A stretch of DNA of 64,000 nucleotides from an uncultured Roseateles sp. (GTDB lineage: Bacteria > Pseudomonadota > Gammaproteobacteria > Burkholderiales > Burkholderiaceae). A program made the position numbers and the translations under genes. Location of the stretch: contig CAMPJJ010000019.1 in assembly GCA_946886855.1 (NCBI GenBank), positions 5,060 to 69,059 of the forward strand. Direction: 5' to 3'. Under the pieces are notes generated by a model. That model was not told where the DNA came from. It worked only from the letters and a program-made list of their open reading frames with translations, and did not search any database. Of this stretch, positions 1 through 9,949 are shown piece by piece. Within the stretch, counting starts at the first letter, position 1, and each line of letters starts with the position of its first letter.

Positions 1-2576
1 TTGTCCTCGACGGACAGGCGCATCTCGCCGTTGCCGGCGCTGCTGGCGCTGCCGGCGCCAACGCCGTTGCCGCCGTTCCCGCCGGTGTCGACGCCCTCGT
101 CGTTCAAGGCGCTCGAGCCCACGCCGCCGTGCGCGCGCGCGATCACGCGGATCTCGCTCCCCGGCGGCGTGTACTTCGCGGCGTTCTCCAGCAGGTTCGC
201 CAGCACGCGCTCGATGAGCACCGCATCGAGCTCCACCAGCGGCAGCGTCGACGGCACGTCCAGCACCACGCGGTGCCGCGCCAGCGCCGTGCCCATCAGC
301 TGCAGGCTGCTGCCGATGACCTCGTCCACCGGCTGCCATTGCCGGTTGAGCGTGAGCGCGCCGCTCTGCAACCGCGCCATGTCCAGCAGGTTGTGCACCA
401 TCGCGTTGATGCGCAGCGACTGCTGTTCGATCGCCTGCGCCGTCTCCGCGGCGCCGGGATCGAGCGCCCGCTTCGTCAAGGTCTCGGCCAGCCCCTGCAG
501 CGCGGCCAGCGGCGTGCGCAGGTCATGCGAGAGCGCCGACAGCAGCGAGTTGCGCAGCCGCTCCGACTCGATCTGCAGCAGCGCCTGCTGCGCGACCTCG
601 ACGTAGTGCACGCGCTCCAGCGCCTGCCCCGCGATGCGCGCGGCCGTCTCCAGCTGCGCGCGGCGCTCCGGCAGCATCAGCGTCTGCGCGTCGCCGGGCC
701 GCAGCGCGAGCACGCCGCGCGTGCGCATCGGCGCGCGCAGCGGCAGGTAGAACCACTGGCTGCCCGGCAGCGTGTCGGTGCCCAGGCCCGCGGCCTGCTC
801 GTGATCCAGCGCCCAGCGCGCGGTGCCGGCGTCGGAGCGGTCGCCGACCGGCAGCGTCTCCTCCGTCGGCGACGGCTGCAGCCGGTCGTCGTCGTCGAGC
901 ACGTGCAGCAGCGCCCGCCCGCCGAACTGCTGCGCCAGCTGCTGTTCCGCCGTCGCGATGACCTGCTCGGTCTGCAGCGCGCCGGCCAGCTCGCGGGTGA
1001 GTTCGAAGAGTCCGCGCGCCCTCGCCTCGCGGTCCGACGACACGCGGGCCTCATACCGCAGCCCCGCCGTCAACTGCCCGGTGATCAGGCCGACCGCCAG
1101 CATCACGACGAAGGTGATCACGTATTGCACGTCGCTCACCGCCAGGCTCAGCCGGGGCGCGACGAAGAGGAAGTCGAACAGCGCGACGCTGAGGAAACTC
1201 GCCAGCACGGCCGGCCCGCGCCCCCAGCGCATGGCCACGCCCACCACGCCGAGCAGGAACAGCATGACGATGTTGTCGTTGGCGATGCCGTGCGACAGCG
1301 GCCAGCACACCGCGGCCACGCCGAAGCAGGCCAGCGTCGCCCAGAGGTAACGCCGCGGCGCGGCGCCGAAGGTTGGACCGGTGTCGTCGTCGTTGCTGCG
1401 CTGCGTGGCCGACGCGCCGACCTGGATCAGGTCCAGCTCCGGTGCGGCGCGGCCCAGGTGGGCCGCCAGGTCGCGGCTGCCCCAGCGGCGCAACGACGAG
1501 GACGCTGGCGGCGCGCCCCGCCCCATCAGCAGCTTGGACAGGTTGTGCTCGCGGGCGTAGTCGGCCAGCGCCTGCGCCGGGTCCTGCGCGGACAGCACCG
1601 CCGTCGTCGCGCCGAGATCCTGCGCCAGCCGCACCACGCGCAGGCAACGCTCGCGCCGCGCGTCGGGCAGGCGGTGCAACGCCGGCGTCTCGACGTAGAC
1701 CGCATGCCAGCTCACCGTCAGCTGCTGCGCGAGCTGCGCGGCGCTGCGCACGACCGATTCGGCCTCGTCGCCGGGGCCGATCGCGCAGAGGATCGCGGCC
1801 TCGGTCTTCCACACCGCCGCGATGCGCTCGTTGCTGCGCCAGGCCTGGACGTCGTCCTCGACGCGGTCGGCCGTGCGGCGCAGCGCGAGTTCGCGCAGCG
1901 CCATCAGGTTGCCCTTGCGGAAGAAATGCTGGCCGGCGCGCTCGGCCTGTGCGCCCTGGTAGACCTTGCCGGCCTTGAGCCGCGCGAGCAGCTCGTCGGC
2001 CGGCGTGTCCACCAGCACGACCTCGTCCGCGCGATCGAAGAAGGTGTCGGGCAGCGTCTCCTGCACCCGCACGCCGGTGATGCCGCCGACGACGTCGTTG
2101 AGGCTCTCCAGATGCTGGACGTTGACCGTCGTGTAGACGCTGATGCCGTTGGCCAGCAGCTCCTCCACGTCCTGCCAGCGCTTGGGATGGCGCGAGCCGG
2201 CGACGTTGGAATGCGCCAGCTCGTCGACCAGGATCAGCGCGTCCGGCTGGTCGCGCAGGCGCTCGAGCGCGCCGTCGAGGTCGAACTCCGGCAGCGCCCG
2301 GCCTCGGTGGTCGACCTGGCGCATCGGCAGCCGCGGCAGGCCGTCGAGCAGCGCCGCGGTGTCGGCCCGGCCGTGCGTCTCGACCACGCCGATCAGCGGC
2401 GCGCGTCCCTGGTCCGCCAGCTGGCGCGCGGCCTGCAGCATCGCGAAGGTCTTGCCCACGCCGGCCGAGGCGCCGAAGTAGATGCGCAGCCGGCCGCGCG
2501 ACTGCGCCTCCTCCTGCTGACGGAGCTGCGCCAGCAGGTTGTCGGGGTCAGGTCTTTCGTCGGACGGACTCGGCAT
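1..2576 (-). CDS. kdpD: KdpD sensor histidine kinase (C-terminus off the window)
   Basis: Membrane sensor kinase that controls kdpFABC through KdpE. The start ATG at 2576 follows the porin gene by about 80 nt. The N-terminus carries the KdpD nucleotide-binding loop GASAGVGKTFAML near residues 32-44. A universal-stress-like domain follows, then a hydrophobic block of about four TM segments (roughly 1060-1330), a GAF-like region and the HisKA motif LSHDLRTPL with phospho-accepting His684. The N-box (ENAAKYTPPG) is visible and the gene leaves the window inside the ATPase domain, after about 858 codons. A Gly/Ser/Ala/Asn-rich insert sits between the N-box strand and the VEDN motif. kdpE is not in the window and is presumably further left. 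Confidence 0.95.
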   Translation of the reverse strand, partial: MPSPSDERPDPDNLLAQLRQQEEAQSRGRLRIYFGASAGVGKTFAMLQAARQLADQGRAPLIGVVETHGRADTAALLDGLPRLPMRQVDHRGRALPEFDLDGALERLRDQPDALILVDELAHSNVAGSRHPKRWQDVEELLANGISVYTTVNVQHLESLNDVVGGITGVRVQETLPDTFFDRADEVVLVDTPADELLARLKAGKVYQGAQAERAGQHFFRKGNLMALRELALRRTADRVEDDVQAWRSNERIAAVWKTEAAILCAIGPGDEAESVVRSAAQLAQQLTVSWHAVYVETPALHRLPDARRERCLRVVRLAQDLGATTAVLSAQDPAQALADYAREHNLSKLLMGRGAPPASSSLRRWGSRDLAAHLGRAAPELDLIQVGASATQRSNDDDTGPTFGAAPRRYLWATLACFGVAAVCWPLSHGIANDNIVMLFLLGVVGVAMRWGRGPAVLASFLSVALFDFLFVAPRLSLAVSDVQYVITFVVMLAVGLITGQLTAGLRYEARVSSDREARARGLFELTRELAGALQTEQVIATAEQQLAQQFGGRALLHVLDDDDRLQPSPTEETLPVGDRSDAGTARWALDHEQAAGLGTDTLPGSQWFYLPLRAPMRTRGVLALRPGDAQTLMLPERRAQLETAARIAGQALERVHYVEVAQQALLQIESERLRNSLLSALSHDLRTPLAALQGLAETLTKRALDPGAAETAQAIEQQSLRINAMVHNLLDMARLQSGALTLNRQWQPVDEVIGSSLQLMGTALARHRVVLDVPSTLPLVELDAVLIERVLANLLENAAKYTPPGSEIRVIARAHGGVGSSALNDEGVDTGGNGGNGVGAGSASSAGNGEMRLSVED

Positions 2577-2658
2577 CGCGGAATTGTCGCTTCGGAACGG
2601 ACATCGGGGAGCACGCGGCTCCCCGAGCGGGTTTTGGCGGAACGGTCGCCAAGAAGGA

Positions 2659-3507
2659 TCAGAAGGTCTTGGAGACGCTCAGCACCACGCCGGTGTCGCC
2701 GAGGCGCTTCGCGCGCGACGCGGCGGAATCGCCCGCCTGGTACAGCGCCTTGTCCGCGTCGGTGCCGACGACCGCCAGACCCAGCGTCAGGCCGCCGAGC
2801 TGCTTCATCTCCTTGGTCACGGACAGCTTCCAGTCGGTATAGGACAGGTCGCCGTACTTGCGCACCCACAGATGTCCCAGGTGCACGCCCGCATTGAAGC
2901 CCTGGCCCAGCTCGAAGCCGTAGTTCAGGTCCAGGTAGGACGTGCCCTTGGACGAGCCCTTGGCCGGCAGCGCGTTGAAGTAGGCGTAGCCGGCGGTCTC
3001 GCTGTCCAGGCCGAAGTAGTCGGTCGCGGCCACCGACAGCTTGGCCGAGAAGGCGCCCGCCGTGACGGCGGCGTACAGGTCGACGTTGTCGTACTTGTTG
3101 CCGGTCGGCTGGCCGGGCGCCGCGTTCAGGCGCGCGCCGGGATAGACGTAGGCCAGCGCGCCGACGTCCAGCGTGACGCTGTCGGCCAGCGGCAGCTTGT
3201 AGCCGCCGTACAGGTCCCACTCCATGCCGGCGCCGTTGTTGTAGCTGTTGCCCGAGACGTTGGACGCTCAGGTGCCCAGGTACAGGCCGCTGGCGTGGCT
3301 GTAGTCGAAGCCGGCCTGCACGGCCGGGCGCTTCCAGGTCTGGCTGATGCCGCGGAAGCGGTAGTCGCTGACGAAGGCCACGTTGCCGGTGAAGGTGTGC
3401 TCGGGCGTCGGCGCGGGCGCGGCGGCTGGCGCTTCGCCTTCGGCGCGCGCGGCGGCGTGCAGGAAGCAGGAGGAGATCAGGAACAGCGAGAGAAGACGGG
3501 TTTTCAT
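2659..3507 (-). pseudogene. TorF-family putative porin, interrupted by an in-frame TGA
   Basis: Predicted beta-barrel outer membrane protein of the TorF/Gcw_chp family. The 5' part (3268-3507) encodes a signal peptide and the family start VAFVSDYRFRGISQT, ending GLYLGT then TGA at 3268-3270. Reading continues in the same frame (ASNVSGNSYNNG, then MEWDLYGGYK) to a normal C-terminal aromatic end, VSKTF, at 2659. Homologues usually have Trp here (GTWAS), so one TGG-to-TGA change explains the break and no frameshift is needed. The gene lies between kdpC and kdpD. It may be truly inactivated, read through, or a base-call error. Confidence 0.85.
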
Positions 3508-3544
3508 GAACTGCGTGAACTGCTTGAGGGGGTTGTCGTTCTGT

Positions 3545-4210
3545 TTATGCGCTCGGCGCGGAGGCCGCCGCGGCCGGCGGCACTTCCGCCTGCTGCCCCG
3601 GCACCTTGTCGAGCGCCAGGTTGAGCTTGAGGACGTTGACGCGCGGCTCGCCGAGGACGGCGAGGTCGCGGGCCTCGGTGTTGGCCTGGATCAGGCGCTG
3701 CACGGCCTCGACCGGCAGGCCGCGTTCGCGGGCCACGCGGGCGGCCTGGTAACGCGCCGCGGCCATGCTGATGTGCGGATCCAGGCCGCTGGCGGAGGCG
3801 CTCACGAGGTCGACCGGCACCGGCGCGGTGTTGCCCGGATCGGCGGCCTTGAGCGCCTGGAGGCGGCCCTTCACCGCGTCGACCAGCGCGGGGTTGGTCG
3901 GGCCCTGGTTGGAGCCGCTGGAGCCGGTGGCGTTGTTGGCCATCGGCGCGGTGGCCGACGGGCGGCCCCAGAAGTAGCGCGGCGAGGAGAAGTTCTGCCC
4001 GATCAGCTCGGAGCCGACGACCTTGCCGCCCTGCAGGATGAGGCTGCCCTCGGCCTGGAACGGGAACATGGTCTTGGCGACACCGGTCACGAGCGCCGGG
4101 TACAGCAGGCCGGTGACGGCGCTGAGCAGCACGAAGCCGACGAGCGCGGGGCGCAGCATCCGCAACGGCGAATGGGACGTCGACAGGGGGTTGGAAGGCG
4201 TGGTTGTCAT
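3545..4210 (-). CDS. kdpC: KdpC, potassium-transporting ATPase subunit C
   Basis: Small periplasm-facing subunit that supports K+ binding and ATP affinity in the KdpFABC complex. The 221-residue product has one N-terminal membrane segment ([21 protein letters not shown]), then the KdpC hallmarks [29 protein letters not shown] and [20 protein letters not shown]. It sits 16 nt downstream of kdpB in the operon. The Ala/Pro-rich C-terminal tail is longer than the core family needs. Confidence 0.97.
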   Translation of the reverse strand: MTTTPSNPLSTSHSPLRMLRPALVGFVLLSAVTGLLYPALVTGVAKTMFPFQAEGSLILQGGKVVGSELIGQNFSSPRYFWGRPSATAPMANNATGSSGSNQGPTNPALVDAVKGRLQALKAADPGNTAPVPVDLVSASASGLDPHISMAAARYQAARVARERGLPVEAVQRLIQANTEARDLAVLGEPRVNVLKLNLALDKVPGQQAEVPPAAAASAPSA

Positions 4211-4226
4211 GATGGGGTTCTCCGCG

Positions 4227-6506
4227 TCACACGAGGTGGAGCGCGACCAGCAGCAGGTCGATCGCCTTGATGCCCACGAAGGGCACGATCAGTCCGCCGA
4301 GGCCGTAGAGCCACAGGTTGCGGCGCAGCAGCGCGGCCGCGCCGATGGGCCGGTAGGCGACGCCCTTGAGCGCCAGCGGGATGAGCGCGACGATGATCAG
4401 CGCGTTGAAGATGACGGCCGACAGGATGGCGGACGACGGGCTGTGCAGGCCCATCACGTTGAGCGCGGCCAGCTGCGGGTACACGCCCAGGAACATCGCC
4501 GGGATGATGGCGAAGTACTTCGCCACGTCGTTGGCGATCGAGAAGGTCGTCAGCGAGCCGCGCGTCATCAGCAGCTGCTTGCCGGTCTCGACGATCTCCA
4601 GCAGCTTGGTCGGATTCGAATCGAGGTCGACCATGTTGCCGGCCTCCTTCGCGGCCTGCGTGCCGCTGGCCATCGCCACCGCCACGTCGGCCTGCGCCAG
4701 CGCGGGGGCGTCGTTGGTGCCGTCGCCGGTCATCGCCACCAGGCGGCCTTCGGCCTGGTAGTCGCGGATCAGCTTGAGCTTGGCCTCCGGCGTCGCTTCG
4801 GCGAGGAAGTCGTCGACGCCCGCCTCGGCCGCGATCGCCGCGGCGGTGAGGCGGTTGTCGCCGGTGATCATCACCGTGCGGATGCCCATCTTGCGCAGCT
4901 GCGCGAAGCGCTCCTTGATGCCGCCCTTGACGATGTCCTTGAGCTCGACCACGCCCAGCACGCGGGCCTGGCCGTCGTTCAAGTCGGCCACCACCAGCGG
5001 CGTGCTGCCGCGGCGCGCCACTTCCTCGGCCACCGCGGTCACCTGCGCCGGCATCTGGCCGCCGTGCAGCTCGACGAAGCGGCGGATCGCGTCCACCGCG
5101 CCCTTGCGCAGCTGACGCTTGGGATGCTCGGGATCGCCGAAGTCGACGCCGCTCATGCGCGTCTGGGCGGTGAACGGGACGAAGTGCGCCTGCAGCGTCG
5201 CCAGTTCGCGCTCGCGCAGGTTGAAGCGCTGCTTGGCCAGCACGACGATGGAGCGGCCTTCCGGCGTCTCGTCCGCCAGCGAGGCGAGCTGCGCCGCGTC
5301 GGCCAGCAGCTGCTCCTGCAGCGTCGGGGCCGGCAGGAAGGCGCTGGCCTGGCGGTTGCCCAGCGTGATCGTGCCGGTCTTGTCGAGCATCAGCACGTCG
5401 ACGTCGCCGGCGGCCTCGACCGCGCGGCCGGAGGTCGCGATCACGTTGGCCTGCATCAGCCGGCTCATGCCGGCGACGCCGATGGCTGACAGCAGGCCGC
5501 CGATGGTCGTCGGGATCAGGCACACGAGCAGCGAGACCAGCGCGGTGATCGACACGACGGTGCCCGCGCCGGCGGCCTCGACCGCGAACAGCGAGTACGG
5601 CAGCAGCGTCACGGTGACGACCAGGAACACCAGCGTCAGCGCCACCAGCAGGATGGTCAGCGCGATCTCGTTGGGCGTCTTCTGGCGCTTGGCGCTCTCG
5701 ACCATCGCGATCATGCGGTCCAGGAAGGCTTCGCCCGGGTTGACGGCGATGCGCACGACGACCCAGTCCGACAGCACGCGCGTACCGCCGGTGACGGCCG
5801 AGAAGTCGCCGCCCGATTCGCGGATCACCGGCGCGGATTCGCCGGTGATGGCGCTCTCGTCGACCGAGGCGACGCCTTCGATGACCTCGCCGTCCAGCGG
5901 CACCAGATCGCCGGCCTCGACCAGCACGACGTGGCCCTTGCGCAGCTCTTCAGACGCGACCGGATGCCAGGACGAGCCGTGGCGCGGGGTCTCGAGCTTC
6001 TTCGCCCAGGTCTTCGCCTTGAGGCCGCGCAGCGAGGCGGCCTGCGCCTTGGAGCGGCCTTCGGCCAGCGCCTCGGCGAAGTTGGCGAACAGCACGGTGA
6101 ACCACAGCCACAGCGCGATGGCGAGCATGAAGCCGGGACCTTCGGCGCCGGCCAGCTCCGGATTGGCGAAGCTCGCCAGCCACAAGCCGGTGGTGAGGAT
6201 GCTGCCGGCGTAGACGACGAACATCACCGGGTTGCGCAGCTGCGTCGACGGGGCGAGCTTGATGAAGGCATCGCGGATCGCGGGCTTCACCAGCGCGGGA
6301 TCCCACATGCCGGTCTTCGCGCTGGCGCGCGGGGCCTGCGGGTCCTGCCCTTGCGGACTGGGCGAACCGTGAGGGCCTTGGGGACCTTGCGGACCGGAGG
6401 ATCCTTGGGGACCTTGCGGTCCAGGGGATCCCTTGGCGCCGCCGAGGACCTCGGTGCGTGCCGAAGCGGGCACCGACGTATGGAGGGTCTTGAGTTGATT
6501 GGTCAT
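4227..6506 (-). CDS. kdpB: KdpB, P-type potassium-transporting ATPase subunit B
   Basis: Catalytic P-type ATPase subunit of the high-affinity K+ pump. The 759 residues include the dephosphorylation loop TGES (221-224), the phosphorylation motif DKTGT (Asp375) and the hinge motif [12 protein letters not shown] near residue 610. About seven hydrophobic segments are visible. The N-terminus is unusual: residues 26-49 form eight uninterrupted Gly-X-Y triplets rich in Pro and Gln, a collagen-like stretch ahead of the normal KdpB start near [10 protein letters not shown]. kdpA ends 16 nt upstream and kdpC starts 16 nt downstream, so the genes are co-transcribed. Confidence 0.98.
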   Translation of the reverse strand: MTNQLKTLHTSVPASARTEVLGGAKGSPGPQGPQGSSGPQGPQGPHGSPSPQGQDPQAPRASAKTGMWDPALVKPAIRDAFIKLAPSTQLRNPVMFVVYAGSILTTGLWLASFANPELAGAEGPGFMLAIALWLWFTVLFANFAEALAEGRSKAQAASLRGLKAKTWAKKLETPRHGSSWHPVASEELRKGHVVLVEAGDLVPLDGEVIEGVASVDESAITGESAPVIRESGGDFSAVTGGTRVLSDWVVVRIAVNPGEAFLDRMIAMVESAKRQKTPNEIALTILLVALTLVFLVVTVTLLPYSLFAVEAAGAGTVVSITALVSLLVCLIPTTIGGLLSAIGVAGMSRLMQANVIATSGRAVEAAGDVDVLMLDKTGTITLGNRQASAFLPAPTLQEQLLADAAQLASLADETPEGRSIVVLAKQRFNLRERELATLQAHFVPFTAQTRMSGVDFGDPEHPKRQLRKGAVDAIRRFVELHGGQMPAQVTAVAEEVARRGSTPLVVADLNDGQARVLGVVELKDIVKGGIKERFAQLRKMGIRTVMITGDNRLTAAAIAAEAGVDDFLAEATPEAKLKLIRDYQAEGRLVAMTGDGTNDAPALAQADVAVAMASGTQAAKEAGNMVDLDSNPTKLLEIVETGKQLLMTRGSLTTFSIANDVAKYFAIIPAMFLGVYPQLAALNVMGLHSPSSAILSAVIFNALIIVALIPLALKGVAYRPIGAAALLRRNLWLYGLGGLIVPFVGIKAIDLLLVALHLV

Positions 6507-6522
6507 GATGGGCTCCGAAGCT

Positions 6523-8316
6523 TTACTTCCAGAGCATCAGGTGCTCGACGACGGGACCCAGCGCGAGCGCGGGCACGTAGTTCAGCAGGCCGACCAGGAG
6601 GACGGTGCCGATGAGCAGGACGACGAACAGCGGGCCGTGGGTGGGCAGCGTGCCCTCGCCGACGGGGATGCGCTTCTTGGCGGCCAGGCTGCCGGCGATG
6701 GCCAGCACGGGGACGATGACCAGGAAGCGGCCGAGCCACATCGCGATGCCGAGCAGCGTGTTGTAGAACGGCGTGTTGGCGGACAGGCCGGCGAAGGCGC
6801 TGCCGTTGTTGTTGGCCGCCGAGGTGAAGGCGTAGAGGATCTCGCTGAAGCCGTGCACGCCGGGGTTGGCGATGCCGGCCTTGCCGTCGGTCGCGAGGAC
6901 CGCGATCGCGGTGCCCGCGAGCACGACGATGGGCGTCACCAGGATGGCGACGGCGCTCATCTTCATCTCGAAGGGCTCGATCTTCTTGCCGAGGTACTCG
7001 GGCGTGCGGCCGATCATCAGGCCGGCGATGAAGACGGCCAGGATCGCGAAGACCAGCATGCCGTACAGGCCGGTGCCGACGCCGCCGAAGACGACCTCGC
7101 CGAGCTGCATCATCACCAGCGGCACCGCGCCGCCGATGGGCGTGAAGCTGTCGTGCATCGCGTTGACCGCGCCGCAGGAGGCGGCGGTGGTCACGACGGC
7201 GAACAGCGAGCTGGCCGAGATGCCGAAGCGCGTCTCCTTGCCTTCCATGTTGCCGCCGGCCTGGAGCTCGGTGGCCTGGATGTCGACGCCCTGCGCGGCG
7301 ACCAGCGGGTTGCCGGCCTGCTCGGCGGGCGTGGCGACCAGCACGCCGACGACGAACAGGATGCTCATCGCGGCCAGGATCGCGGCGCCCTGGCGGCGGT
7401 CGCCGACCAGTTGCCCGAAGCTCAGGCACAGCGCGGCCGGGATCACGAAGATCGCGACGATCTGCAGCAGGTTGGTGAACGGGGTCGGGTTCTCGTACGG
7501 ATGCGCGGAGTTGGCGTTGAAGAAGCCGCCGCCGTTGGTGCCCAGCATCTTGATGGCTTCCTGCGAGGCGACCGGACCCATCGCGAGCGACTGCTCCTGC
7601 GTGTGCTGGTTCTCCATCACGGGCTCGCCCTTGGCGTCCTTCAGCGGCTGGCCGTCGGCGCCGAGCTTGGGCGTCTGGTAGTCCTGCGCCTCGACCGTCT
7701 GCACGGTCTTGTAGCCGTCGAAGTTCTGGATCACGCCCTGCTGGACGAACACGACCGCGATCACGAGGGCCAGCGGCAGCAGCAGCCACAGCGTGCAACG
7801 CGTGATGTCGGCCCAGAAGTTGCCGACATGGCCGGACAGGCGCGAGGCGAAGCCGCGGATCAGGGCGAACACGACCGCGATGCCGGTGGCGGCGGACAGG
7901 AAGTTCTGCACCGTCAGCGCGAGCATCTGCGTGAGGTAGCTCATCGTCGACTCGCCGCCGTAGCCCTGCCAGTTGGTGTTGGCGACGAAGCTGATGGCGG
8001 TGTTGAACGCCGAGTCCGGCGTCACCGCGCCCATCCCCTGCGGGTTGAGCGGCAGCACGCCCTGCAGGCGCTGCAGCGCGTAGACCGCGAGCACGCCGAT
8101 GAAGTTGAAGATCAGCAGCGCGATGGCGTACTGCTTCCAGCCCATGCCCTCTTCCGGCTTGATGCCGGCGAGGCGGAAGATCGGCCGCTCGATGGCGGCG
8201 ATCCAGCCGGGCATCTGCCCTTTGGCGAGCGCGGTGATCCAGCGCGCGAGCGGCCAGGCCAGCAGCAGCGTGACGACGAGGTAGAGGGCCAGGTTGGCCC
8301 AGGCGAGGTTCGTCAT
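6523..8316 (-). CDS. kdpA: KdpA, potassium-transporting ATPase subunit A
   Basis: Membrane subunit that selects and translocates K+ within KdpFABC. The 597-residue, strongly hydrophobic protein has repeated pore-loop signatures of the potassium channel superfamily, including [20 protein letters not shown] and a late [13 protein letters not shown] loop. Length and order match the family. It starts one base after the kdpF stop, so translation is probably coupled. It is followed by kdpB, kdpC, the porin and kdpD. Confidence 0.98.
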   Translation of the reverse strand: MTNLAWANLALYLVVTLLLAWPLARWITALAKGQMPGWIAAIERPIFRLAGIKPEEGMGWKQYAIALLIFNFIGVLAVYALQRLQGVLPLNPQGMGAVTPDSAFNTAISFVANTNWQGYGGESTMSYLTQMLALTVQNFLSAATGIAVVFALIRGFASRLSGHVGNFWADITRCTLWLLLPLALVIAVVFVQQGVIQNFDGYKTVQTVEAQDYQTPKLGADGQPLKDAKGEPVMENQHTQEQSLAMGPVASQEAIKMLGTNGGGFFNANSAHPYENPTPFTNLLQIVAIFVIPAALCLSFGQLVGDRRQGAAILAAMSILFVVGVLVATPAEQAGNPLVAAQGVDIQATELQAGGNMEGKETRFGISASSLFAVVTTAASCGAVNAMHDSFTPIGGAVPLVMMQLGEVVFGGVGTGLYGMLVFAILAVFIAGLMIGRTPEYLGKKIEPFEMKMSAVAILVTPIVVLAGTAIAVLATDGKAGIANPGVHGFSEILYAFTSAANNNGSAFAGLSANTPFYNTLLGIAMWLGRFLVIVPVLAIAGSLAAKKRIPVGEGTLPTHGPLFVVLLIGTVLLVGLLNYVPALALGPVVEHLMLWK

Positions 8317-8317
8317 G

Positions 8318-8407
8318 TCAGAACTCCTCCGCCCGCCACAGGGCGACCAGGAGATAGACGAACAGACCGGCGGAGATCAGTCCGGTCAGCCAGTAGAGCG
8401 CGCTCAT
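8318..8407 (-). CDS. kdpF: KdpF small membrane peptide
   Basis: A 29-residue single-span peptide that stabilises the KdpFABC complex. The ATG at 8407 overlaps the stop of the preceding small ORF as ATGA. The peptide is essentially one membrane helix ([18 protein letters not shown]) ending RAEEF, which matches KdpF length and the RPEKF/RAEEF-like end. kdpA begins one base after its stop. Confidence 0.93.
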   Translation of the reverse strand: MSALYWLTGLISAGLFVYLLVALWRAEEF

Positions 8408-8496
8408 GGCTTGGCCTCCAGGCGATGGCTGGCGACTGCCAGGCCCACGGCCACGAGGAACAGCACGACGCTCAATCCGAGAAAGAGTGCATCCAT
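8404..8496 (-). CDS. 30-residue membrane peptide, first gene of the kdp operon
   Basis: Short ORF with start ATG 8494-8496 and a TGA that overlaps the kdpF ATG (ATGA). The product is one hydrophobic helix (ALFLGLSVVLFLVAVGLAVA) followed by SHRLEAKP. Its size and topology resemble KdpF itself and its overlap with kdpF implies coupled translation. I see no strong Shine-Dalgarno before it; the bases upstream are a run of A. It may be a second KdpF-like accessory peptide or a coupling leader. Function is inferred from position only. Confidence 0.7.
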   Translation of the reverse strand: MDALFLGLSVVLFLVAVGLAVASHRLEAKP

Positions 8497-8583
8497 TTTT
8501 TTGGGGTCCCATGCCCCCTCCATGAGGGCGTGATGGGATGGATGAACTCTAGGAACGGCGGCCTCAAGGGGCTGTAGAAGCTC

Positions 8584-8610
8584 GGGGCGGGGGTATCAAG
8601 ATTCCATAAA
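8584..8610 (-). promoter_or_regulatory. candidate KdpE operator upstream of kdp
   Basis: On the minus strand the half-sites TTTATGG (8604-8610) and TTGATAC (8593-8599) are followed by a C-rich CCCCGCCCC tract. This resembles the E. coli kdp operator layout (TTTATA, T-rich spacer, TTTACA, then CCCCGCC) as I recall it. It lies about 90 nt before the first kdp start codon, in the 303-nt gap between the kdp operon and the divergent gene at 8800. I see nothing else convincing in that gap. Confidence 0.45.
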
Positions 8611-8799
8611 GATCGCTCCCCGGCGCTCCTCGGCGCTCCACGAAACGCCGCTTCGGCCGGACATGTTTCAAGATGAAGCGGTTGTGACGTTGTCCACAAC
8701 TCACCGGGAAAATCCGGGGTTGCGGTTATTGCATAGGGATTCCGTCGCCGTCGTCACCGAAGATCCTGGCCTTTCCAAAAGCGCCAGGAAGTCAGCCTC

Positions 8800-9918
8800 A
8801 TGAACCGCCGCCACCTGCTCCAGAACCTCGCCGCCCTCGCCGGCGCCGGCAGCCTGCCTGCCTTCGCCGACAACGCGCGCATCGTGCTGGGCCAGTCCGC
8901 GCCCTTCAGCGGCCCGGCGAAGGAACTGGGCGAGCAGTTCAAGGAAGGCGCGATGCTGGTCTTCGACCAGGTCAACCAGCGCGGCGGCGTGAACGGGCGG
9001 CGCATCGAGCTGCGCAGCATGGACGACGGCTACGAGCCGGAGCGCTGCGCGGCCAACACGCGGCGCCTGATCGAGGACGGCGTCAACGCGCTGTTCGGCT
9101 ACGTGGGCACGCCCACGACGCTGGCGGCGGTGCCGCTGCTGACGGCGGCCAAGATCCCGCTGGTGGCACCGTTCACCGGCGCGGAGGCCTTGCGCACGCC
9201 GTTCAACCGTTTCCTGTTCCACATCCGCGCGTCCTACAACGACGAGGCGGCGGAGATTGTCAAGCAGCTGACCGCGGTGGGCATCACGCGCGTGGCGGTG
9301 TTCTTCCAGAACGACGCCTACGGCCAGGCCGGTCTGGCGGCGGTCACCGCGGCGCTCAAGCAGCACAAGCTGGCCCCGGTGTCGCAGGGCACGGTGGAGC
9401 GCAACTCGGTGGACGTGGCCGCGTCGGTGACCGCGGTGATGGCGGGCAAGCCCGAGTGCATCGTGCAGGTGGCGGCCTACAAGTCCTGCGCGGCCTTCAT
9501 CCGGGGCGCGCGCAAGATCGGCTTCCTGGGCAACTTCTACAACTTCTCGTTCGTCGGCGCGCAGGCGCTGGCGTCGGAACTGGGCAAGGACGCGCGCGGC
9601 GTGGTGGTGTCGCAGGTCGTGCCCTTCCCGTTCTCGGGCCTGACGCCGATCGCCGGCGAATACCTGCAGCGCGCCAAGGCCGCGAAGGTGGACGTGAGCT
9701 ACACCGGGATGGAAGGCTTCGTCGCCGCCAAGACGATGGTGGAAGGCCTCAAGCGCGCCGGCAACGACCCGACGCCGGCCAACATCATCAACGGCCTGGA
9801 GGCGCAGAGCCAGCTCGACCTGGGCGGGTTCTTCATCAGCTTCTCGGCACAGCGCCACGCCGGATCGCGGTACGTGGACATGACGATCCTCACGGAGGAC
9901 GGCAAGGTCCGGCGTTGA
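8800..9918 (+). CDS. ABC transporter substrate-binding protein, Leu/Ile/Val-binding type
   Basis: Periplasmic type I solute-binding protein of 372 residues. An N-terminal twin-Arg segment (MNRRHLLQNLAALAGAG) with a likely cleavage after AFA suggests Tat or Sec export. The mature start IVLGQSAPFSGPAKELG and the VNGRRIELRSMDDGYEP motif are typical of the branched-chain amino acid/amide/urea binding family. AGGAAG lies about 10 nt before the ATG. No permease or ATPase genes are nearby, so the partner transporter is elsewhere or the protein serves as a sensor domain. The ligand is unknown. Confidence 0.85.
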   Translation: MNRRHLLQNLAALAGAGSLPAFADNARIVLGQSAPFSGPAKELGEQFKEGAMLVFDQVNQRGGVNGRRIELRSMDDGYEPERCAANTRRLIEDGVNALFGYVGTPTTLAAVPLLTAAKIPLVAPFTGAEALRTPFNRFLFHIRASYNDEAAEIVKQLTAVGITRVAVFFQNDAYGQAGLAAVTAALKQHKLAPVSQGTVERNSVDVAASVTAVMAGKPECIVQVAAYKSCAAFIRGARKIGFLGNFYNFSFVGAQALASELGKDARGVVVSQVVPFPFSGLTPIAGEYLQRAKAAKVDVSYTGMEGFVAAKTMVEGLKRAGNDPTPANIINGLEAQSQLDLGGFFISFSAQRHAGSRYVDMTILTEDGKVRR

Positions 9919-9949
9919 CAATGCAGCGGCCACCTCCGGCCGCTTCAGA

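Noticed and set aside
129..2897. Long plus-strand ORF of 922 codons opposite kdpD
   Set aside because: It is a composition artefact of high-GC antisense codons (Arg/Gln/Ala/His-rich, no domains) and lies fully opposite kdpD and the porin.
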